Part shown: positions 1-4,875 of the stretch, piece by piece | How positions within the stretch are numbered: position 1 is the stretch's first letter | Layout of the letters: every line of letters starts with the position of its first letter | Position numbers and translations under genes: made by a program | Assembly: GCA_030523505.1 (NCBI GenBank) | Contig: JAUNIK010000164.1 | Span: 1-6,435, forward strand | Length of the DNA stretch: 6,435 bases | From: Prevotellaceae bacterium | GTDB taxonomy: Bacteria > Bacteroidota > Bacteroidia > Bacteroidales > Bacteroidaceae | Direction: 5' to 3' | Notes under the pieces: generated by a model | The model's database searches: none | What the model was told of the DNA's origin: nothing | Seen by the model: only the letters and a program-made list of their open reading frames with translations

Positions 1-255
1 AAGAACACCATCGCCAGGAACTTTGATGGCCACTCGGAAAGAACCAGCCGAACCAGTACCAAGACCTCTGAATTCACCAATGTCGTTACCGAGATAATAC
101 CCCCATAAATCTGTGCCTTCAATGCCAGACTCCTTTGCAGGAGCATGGTTCATACTAACTGCAGTTTTGCCAGCCTTCTTGCTGACCTTAAGCTGCTGTG
201 CATTTGCTACGAGCGACATCATTGCCACCATAGCAAGAAAAAGATACTTTTTCAT
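1..255 (-). CDS. Secreted protein, N-terminal fragment (runs off the left edge)
   Basis: Starting at the ATG at 255-253, 85 codons stay open to the window edge, so only the N-terminus is visible. The first 19 residues form a classical Sec signal peptide: MKK, a hydrophobic core (LFLAMVAMMSLV), then the signal peptidase I site ANA with Q as the first mature residue. A lysine-rich linker follows (about residues 20-45). The start of a globular domain comes next, with LWGYYLGND near 50-58, GLGTGSAGSF near 64-73 and AIKVPGDGVL at the visible end. From memory, similar GYY...GlGtG.aG...Ai.vPgd segments open many Bacteroidales exported proteins of unknown role; this is recollection, not a search. A good Bacteroidetes promoter lies upstream at 348-379, implying a leader of about 86 nt. 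The C-terminus is out of view, so anchoring (T9SS signal or other) cannot be judged. Function unknown. Confidence 0.8.
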   Translation of the reverse strand, partial: MKKYLFLAMVAMMSLVANAQQLKVSKKAGKTAVSMNHAPAKESGIEGTDLWGYYLGNDIGEFRGLGTGSAGSFRVAIKVPGDGVL

Positions 256-301
256 TTTCTCTTATGATATTTTATGTATTTTAAATTCGTCACTTTTTTA
301 C

Positions 302-340
302 CTTGCCCAACTGACCGTTGTCCTGTTTCTTGATGGCAAG
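302..340 (-). promoter_or_regulatory. Possible stem-loop at the start of the leftward gene's leader
   Basis: Read on the minus strand, CTTGCC (340-335) pairs perfectly with GGCAAG (307-302). Directly inside the right arm, CAAC (320-317) pairs with GTTG (311-308) around a 5-base loop. The result is a 4-bp tip, a 14-base one-sided bulge and a 6-bp base. It falls almost exactly at the transcript 5' end predicted from the promoter at 348-379. A 5' stem could stabilise the mRNA or modulate translation, but stems this short occur by chance and no known riboswitch is recognised. Confidence 0.3.
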
Positions 341-347
341 ACATTTG

Positions 348-379
348 CAAAGATACTTCTTTTTCTTTATTGATGCAAA
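348..379 (-). promoter_or_regulatory. Bacteroidetes-type promoter for the leftward secreted-protein gene
   Basis: On the minus strand, TATCTTTG (355-348) matches the Bacteroidetes -7 element TAnnTTTG exactly. A TTTG (379-376) lies 20 bp upstream, the expected spacing for the -33 element. Transcription should start near 341, giving a leader of about 86 nt before the ATG at 255. The two boxes and spacing are seen directly; the start site is inferred from the family consensus. Confidence 0.6.
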
Positions 380-420
380 AAAAACGCCCGAAATTTCTCC
401 CGAGTAATGAGGAACTTCAA

Positions 421-455
421 ATCCCTCCCCCAATGAGGGGAGGGATGGAGGGTGG
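421..455. repeat. GC-rich perfect hairpin with G-runs, REP-like
   Basis: ATCCCTCCCC (421-430) is followed by a 6-base loop (CAATGA) and its exact reverse complement GGGGAGGGAT (437-446), a perfect 10-bp stem. More G-runs follow: GG at 447-448, GGG at 450-452 and GG at 454-455. Short palindromes of the CCCTCCCC..GGGGAGGG type followed by G-rich sequence are, as I recall, common between genes in Bacteroidetes, so this is probably one copy of a dispersed intergenic repeat. It lies between two divergent promoters, so it ends neither flanking gene, and it lacks the T-run of a classical terminator. Confidence 0.6.
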
Positions 456-520
456 CATCTTCATTATTATTTAGAGATGATATAATTTCCCATTTTTAAG
501 GAAAATCCAAATAATTTCTT

Positions 521-528
521 TAATTTTG
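521..528 (+). promoter_or_regulatory. Probable priA promoter, -7 box (TAnnTTTG)
   Basis: TAATTTTG matches the Bacteroidetes -7 consensus TAnnTTTG exactly. The expected -33 TTTG about 20 bp upstream is poor: only a T-run at 493-497 lies in the right place. The predicted start near 535 would leave about 26 nt before the ATG at 561, or about 14 nt before the alternative GTG at 549. This makes the ATG the more comfortable start. No Shine-Dalgarno sequence is seen, which is usual in this phylum. Confidence 0.5.
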
Positions 529-560
529 CAGTTGGATAGTCAAAAACCGTGTTGCAAACG

Positions 561-2834
561 ATGAAATTTGTAGATGTCATACTTCCGTTGCCCCTCGAGG
601 GACTCTTCACATACGCTCTGCCGGAATCGCTGCAGAGTAGAGACCTTCGTGGCTATCGCGTGTTGGTGCCTTTCGGAAAGACACTGACCTATACGGCTAT
701 GGTGGCAACGCAACACGACAATCAACCGGAGTTTACCGTGAGAGAAGTTCTCGGTGTCCTCGACGACCAGCCGATGCTCCTTCCACAGCAATATAAACTA
801 TGGAATTGGATTTCTGACTATTACCTATCACCTATAGGTGATGTCTATAAAGCTGCCCTTCCTTCGGGCCTGAAAGCCGAGGATGGTTACAAGCCCCGCA
901 CAGAACTCTATATAGGCCTCACAGAGCGTTTTCGTAGTGAGGGTGGGATAAGTGTAGCCATGAACCTCTTGCAACGAGCAGAGAAGCAATTAAAGGCCTT
1001 TGTTGACTTCTTGGCTTTGACTCATTGGGACACCATCGGTCCAGATGGTCCTGAGGAGGAAATCGTGGAGATTACCCGTGAGGAACTGATGAATGTGAGT
1101 CGTGCCACAGCACCGGTGGTGAAGGCTTTGTGCGACCGTGGCATCTTATATACATATAAGGTGGAAGTGGGCCGATTGGGGCATGGCGGTGAGCCACACC
1201 CGGAAAACATCCTTCAGTTGAACGAAGCGCAGACTGATGCTTTCAACAAGATTAAACTGCAGTTCATGAAGAAGCCAGTGGTTTTGCTCCACGGTGTGAC
1301 CTCTTCGGGCAAGACCGAACTGTATATGCATCTCATCCAGCAAACCATCGATAGAGGCGAACAAGTGTTGTATCTGTTGCCAGAGATAGCCCTCACGGTG
1401 CAGATAATGCAGCGACTGCAGAAAGTTTTCGGTAACAGATTGGGCATTTACCATTCAAAATACAGCGATGCCGAGCGAGTGGAGATATGGCGCAAGCAGA
1501 TGGGCAAGAACCCATACGATGTAATCCTCGGTGCCCGTTCAGCAGTGTTCCTTCCATTCCAGAAACTCGGTCTGGTGATTATCGACGAGGAGCACGAGAC
1601 ATCCTTCAAGCAGCAAGACCCTGCACCACGATATCATGCCCGTTCGGCAGCCATAATGCTCGCCCAGATGTACGGCGCAAAGACATTGCTTGGCACAGCC
1701 ACCCCTTCGATGGAGAGTTATTACAACGCTCTGCAAGGCAAATACGGTCTTGTGGAACTGAAGACACGCTATCAGGGCATTGAACTGCCCGAAATAGAAA
1801 TTGTCGATGTGAAAGACCTTCGTCGCAGGAAGATAATGCGTGGCGGTCCGTTCTCGCCACAACTCATCAGTGCTATGCGCGAGGCTCTGGCAGCCAACAA
1901 ACAGGTGATTTTGTTCCAGAATCGCCGTGGATTCTCGCAGATGGTGGAGTGCAAAGCCTGTGGCTGGGTGCCTCATTGCCAGAATTGTGATGTGTCGCTG
2001 ACATATCACAAGTCGCTGAGTATGCTCACCTGCCACTATTGTGGCTACACCTACGGACTACCAACGGAGTGCCCTTCGTGCGAATGCAAGGATTTGAAGG
2101 GTAGGGGATATGGCACAGAGAAGATTGAGGACGAGATAATGATGCTCTTCCCTGAAGCGCGAGTGGCACGAATGGACCTTGACACTACACGCACGCGCAA
2201 CGCGTATGATCGTATAATAGGTGATTTTGCCAGTGGTAAGACCAATGTGCTTATCGGTACACAGATGGTTTCGAAGGGCTTGGATTTCGATAGAGTGTCG
2301 GTGGTGGGCATCCTTGATGCCGATACAATGCTCAACATGCCCGATTTCCGTGCTTACGAGCATGCATTTATGATGATGTCGCAGGTGAGCGGTCGTGCCG
2401 GACGTAAGGGAGGCCGCGGAAAAGTGTTCCTGCAGACACGCAATGCCCAGTTGCCGGTGATTGGTCAGGTGGTGAACAATGACTACGCTACATTCTTCAA
2501 GGAGCAGTTGGAAGAACGCCAGATGTTCCATTATCCTCCTTTCTATCATATCGTGAATGTCAACCTGAAACATTCCAAAGAGAATGTCGTTGAGAATGCC
2601 GCTATCGAGATGGCTGGACGCTTGCGACAGTGGTTTGGGGCAAGAGTTCTTGGTCCTGACAAACCAACGATAGCCCGCGTGAACCAGCAGAATATAAGGA
2701 AGATTGTGCTCAAATTGGAGAACGGTCTTCCTTTGGACAAGGTTCGTTTATACCTGAAAGAGGCGCAACGCCTCACCATGCAGGATAAGCGCTACGCCTC
2801 TATGACTATTTATTACGATGTAGATCCGTTGTAA
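561..2834 (+). CDS. priA: Primosomal protein N' (replication-restart helicase PriA)
   Basis: PriA is a cytoplasmic superfamily 2 DNA helicase that binds abandoned forks and D-loops, unwinds the lagging-strand end and starts primosome assembly so DnaB can be reloaded. Numbering from the ATG at 561 (757 residues): the 3'-end-binding domain occupies about 1-100 (opens KFVDVILPLPLEGLFTY), followed by a winged-helix region to about 200. Walker A GVTSSGKT is at 245-252, the DEEH Walker B box at 342-345 and GTATPS (motif III) at 378-383. Eight zinc-ligand cysteines form four pairs (464/467, 473/476, 491/494, 504/507). GTQMVSKGLDF is at 566-576 and QVSGRAGR (motif VI) at 608-615. Length is normal for the family and no key residue is missing. 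The frame extends upstream to a GTG at 549 and a TTG at 552; the ATG is preferred because family similarity begins there and the promoter box is close. The gene stands alone and converges on the next gene with a 6-base gap. Confidence 0.97.
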   Translation: MKFVDVILPLPLEGLFTYALPESLQSRDLRGYRVLVPFGKTLTYTAMVATQHDNQPEFTVREVLGVLDDQPMLLPQQYKLWNWISDYYLSPIGDVYKAALPSGLKAEDGYKPRTELYIGLTERFRSEGGISVAMNLLQRAEKQLKAFVDFLALTHWDTIGPDGPEEEIVEITREELMNVSRATAPVVKALCDRGILYTYKVEVGRLGHGGEPHPENILQLNEAQTDAFNKIKLQFMKKPVVLLHGVTSSGKTELYMHLIQQTIDRGEQVLYLLPEIALTVQIMQRLQKVFGNRLGIYHSKYSDAERVEIWRKQMGKNPYDVILGARSAVFLPFQKLGLVIIDEEHETSFKQQDPAPRYHARSAAIMLAQMYGAKTLLGTATPSMESYYNALQGKYGLVELKTRYQGIELPEIEIVDVKDLRRRKIMRGGPFSPQLISAMREALAANKQVILFQNRRGFSQMVECKACGWVPHCQNCDVSLTYHKSLSMLTCHYCGYTYGLPTECPSCECKDLKGRGYGTEKIEDEIMMLFPEARVARMDLDTTRTRNAYDRIIGDFASGKTNVLIGTQMVSKGLDFDRVSVVGILDADTMLNMPDFRAYEHAFMMMSQVSGRAGRKGGRGKVFLQTRNAQLPVIGQVVNNDYATFFKEQLEERQMFHYPPFYHIVNVNLKHSKENVVENAAIEMAGRLRQWFGARVLGPDKPTIARVNQQNIRKIVLKLENGLPLDKVRLYLKEAQRLTMQDKRYASMTIYYDVDPL

Positions 2835-2840
2835 TCGGGG

Positions 2841-4628
2841 CTACTTCACAACAACCTTCTTGCCGTTTACAACGTAAACACCCGACTTGAGGTCCTTTGC
2901 GTTGTTCATGCGGACACCACTTACAGAGTAAACATCCTTTGATGTTGTTGCATCAACATTCTTGATGCCCTGAGAAACAGGGTTTACTACAACATGTACC
3001 GACAAACCGTTGGTGTTCTGAGCGTTGCATTCCATTGATACATTGCCGTCAGCATCGTAATCAACGGTTACTGTACCAGTTGTGCAGTACCACATATCAG
3101 TGAGGTATCCCTCGTCATCAGTGTAAGCATACATTGTTGGATAAACACCACCGTTATAGACCTCACCTGCCTGAACAGTACCAGGCTCATAGGTGCTGGT
3201 GATAGGATATGTACCAGGAACAAGACCTTCAGAGTCAACATAGATGAAGGTGAACCATGTGTCAGCACGCTCCTCGCTTGCTGCGCTCAGGTAAGCATAG
3301 CCTTCAGGAATATTAACCTCGAACTCCTCAATTTCATCGAGGGTGTAGGTAACATCAATATCGCCGTCCTGAGCATCGTATGGATCCTTGCCGTCGCCAG
3401 CCTCACCAGTGAGGTTGAGGTTGTACTGAACATTGTCCCAACCAACGACTGAACCCTGGATAGACCACATACCGTCAGTCTTTACAAGCTCAAAGTCTGC
3501 AGAGAATACTTCGGTAGTGCCATCAGGACCAGTAATCTCCCAATACTGAGCCGAACGCTCGTCATCACGGTAGTGACCGAGCAGATCGCCATAAGAATAG
3601 AGGTAACCAGTGATGTAATATTCACCGTTGTCAGCAGAAAGTGTTGCAACTCCATAACCAGCAAACTGCTGATAGAGGTCGAATACAGAGTCGTCGATCA
3701 CAAGATTTGTCGCTGTGATATCGACTGTCTTCTCTGCTTGAGGCTCAATATAATCGCCGCTGATGATGTAGAGCTTACCATTGTATGCCCACAGTTTAGC
3801 GTCGAAATGATAGTTGTTGTCGCCAGCGATTCTGGTGACGTTCATCTCAACATTGTAGAGCTTCACAGGATCTATACCATCATTGATGTAGGTATAGTTG
3901 TCAAGACCATGAACATCCTCAAGGGTGTAGTTGCCCTCGATCTGTCCTTCTGACTTGATGGTGATACCAAAATCGTAAGAGCTGTTTTCACCAACAAACT
4001 GGAACACGCCTTGTGTAGCAGTGAGGTCCTTCAAACCAACAGAAGTCAGTTCGCCAACCTCAACCTCTGTGAACTCTTCTGGTACTTCAGGTGCCTGGTA
4101 GAACACATGATATGAAGCACCACTCTCGGTAGTACACCATGCCTCGAAGCCTGGGATTGGTCTGCCGTAGTCGCCAGGGATGAATGTCACTTCGGTTACA
4201 AAATCCTTTTCGTATGTCCAGAGATCCTGAACATAAGTGTATGCAGCGTCCATGTCGTTCAAGGTGTACTCCTTGCCCATCTGGAGAGAATAGAGTGAAG
4301 CATATACGTCGAAATAGAACCAATGCTCCTTCTGAAGGTCGATGGCATTGAACCAGAGGTCGCTTCCGTAATCCTGGATAGCCCACTCATCGTAAGGACA
4401 TTCAACGGTTTCTGCTGCAGCCTTCTTAGCCTGGCTCATAGGAGCCATACGCATGCTGAGTTCCTTTGACTGCTTGGTTGAAGCAGGTTTCGTGCCCATA
4501 CGTGAATTGATAGTACGCTCAAATTTCTTGTCGTGCTGGATCTGCTTCGACTGTGCCAGTTGCAGACCTTGAGCATTTACACACAGCATCGCAGTCAGGG
4601 CAATGCATAAAGAGAGAAGTCTTTTCAT
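2841..4628 (-). CDS. Secreted multi-repeat protein with T9SS C-terminal sorting signal, function unknown
   Basis: 595 residues, ATG at 4628-4626, TAG at 2843-2841. Residues 1-19 are a Sec signal peptide (MKR, hydrophobic core, V-N-A cleavage site) with Q20 as first mature residue. Residues 20-75 are a basic, K/Q/S/A-rich linker. The body appears to hold four divergent beta-rich units, about 82-180, 200-291, 305-409 and 424-550. Each has an aromatic strand followed by a G-x-Y turn (GKEYTLND at 118-125, EGNYTLED at 231-238, LGHYRDDE at 350-357, PGTYPITS at 471-478), then a second half ending in a Y- or V-rich strand. The mature part is strongly acidic and aromatic. The C-terminus (about 555-595) has DVYSVSGVRM and ends VNGKKVVVK, a type A T9SS signal, so the protein should cross the outer membrane and be attached or released there. 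No enzyme motif is recognised; adhesion or glycan/protein binding is only a guess. A C10 protease with the same type of sorting signal lies upstream in the same orientation, 247 bp away. No clear TAnnTTTG promoter was found in that gap. Confidence 0.9.
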   Translation of the reverse strand: MKRLLSLCIALTAMLCVNAQGLQLAQSKQIQHDKKFERTINSRMGTKPASTKQSKELSMRMAPMSQAKKAAAETVECPYDEWAIQDYGSDLWFNAIDLQKEHWFYFDVYASLYSLQMGKEYTLNDMDAAYTYVQDLWTYEKDFVTEVTFIPGDYGRPIPGFEAWCTTESGASYHVFYQAPEVPEEFTEVEVGELTSVGLKDLTATQGVFQFVGENSSYDFGITIKSEGQIEGNYTLEDVHGLDNYTYINDGIDPVKLYNVEMNVTRIAGDNNYHFDAKLWAYNGKLYIISGDYIEPQAEKTVDITATNLVIDDSVFDLYQQFAGYGVATLSADNGEYYITGYLYSYGDLLGHYRDDERSAQYWEITGPDGTTEVFSADFELVKTDGMWSIQGSVVGWDNVQYNLNLTGEAGDGKDPYDAQDGDIDVTYTLDEIEEFEVNIPEGYAYLSAASEERADTWFTFIYVDSEGLVPGTYPITSTYEPGTVQAGEVYNGGVYPTMYAYTDDEGYLTDMWYCTTGTVTVDYDADGNVSMECNAQNTNGLSVHVVVNPVSQGIKNVDATTSKDVYSVSGVRMNNAKDLKSGVYVVNGKKVVVK

Positions 4629-4656
4629 AATTGGTTGATTTATTATTCAACTATCG

Positions 4657-4869
4657 CAAGTTTCAAACTTGCTCAGTTTTAGGAAGTTAAGAGAAGTTAT
4701 CGCTCCTTCGTCGCTTGGGAAGTTATGGGAAGTTAAGGGACGAATGTCTCTTCACGACCTAATACTATCCGCATTCGAGGCTATTGTCCTTTAACTTCTC
4801 AGGGAGCAAAGCGACCGGTAACTTCCTTTAACTCCCTTTAACTTCTCGAAGTTGAGCTTGCGAAACTTG
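4657..4869. repeat. 213-bp imperfect palindrome, MITE-like intergenic element
   Basis: The ends are inverted copies: CAAGTTTC at 4657-4664 and GAAACTTG at 4862-4869. The left arm carries four GAAGTTA-like motifs on the plus strand (4683-4689, 4693-4699, 4719-4725, 4729-4735). The right arm carries four on the minus strand, within 4791-4798, 4819-4826, 4828-4836 and 4838-4845. The inner arms pair over 13 positions with one mismatch (4729-4741 with 4786-4798). A further CGAATG/CATTCG pair lies at 4741-4746 and 4772-4777, leaving a central loop. The left end itself is palindromic (GCAAGTTT-C-AAACTTGC, 4656-4672), and AACTTC-TC-GAAGTT sits at 4840-4853. No ORF of substance and no clear target-site duplication are present. 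The element fills most of the gap between the protease and the four-repeat gene. It could be a dispersed non-autonomous element, a transcript-ending or processing structure, or both. Confidence 0.6.
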
Positions 4870-4875
4870 TATTTA

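Larger units (their letters stand above)
256..560. other. Divergent intergenic region between the secreted-protein gene and priA
   Basis: This 305-base stretch contains no gene I can support. It holds, from left to right, the A/T-rich leader of the leftward gene with a possible stem-loop at 302-340, the leftward promoter at 348-379, a GC-rich perfect hairpin with G-runs at 421-455, and a TAnnTTTG box for priA at 521-528. An open frame on the plus strand at 113-373 crosses part of it but is antisense to the signal peptide and leader of the leftward gene. It has no coding signature of its own. Confidence 0.7.

Noticed and set aside
113..373. Open frame on the plus strand encoding an 86-residue hydrophobic, membrane-like peptide
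   Set aside because: It is the antisense of the signal peptide, leader and promoter of the leftward gene. Its hydrophobic look comes from the complement of A/T-rich sequence, and the minus-strand frame has a clear signal peptide and promoter.
1539..2036. 165-residue minus-strand open frame inside priA (and a 171-residue one at 2058-2573)
   Set aside because: Both lie fully inside priA, whose frame carries every expected helicase motif. The antisense peptides show no domain, signal or start context.
2865..2879. GTTTAC-AAC-GTAAAC hairpin as a priA terminator
   Set aside because: It has only a 6-bp A/T-rich stem without a T-run, and it lies in codons for the conserved VYVVNG of the sorting signal, so coding constraint explains it.
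3573..3953. 126-residue plus-strand open frame antisense to the four-repeat protein gene
   Set aside because: The minus-strand frame has a signal peptide, repeats and sorting signal. The plus-strand frame has no recognisable feature and no promoter box nearby.
4629..4760. Promoter for the four-repeat gene in the gap upstream of its start
   Set aside because: No TAnnTTTG with a -33 TTTG at proper spacing was found on the minus strand. Near matches such as TAACTTCC belong to the repeat motifs.
4681..4847. CRISPR-like appearance of repeated GAAGTTA motifs
   Set aside because: The motifs are short, unevenly spaced and inverted between the two arms. There are no uniform repeats and spacers.
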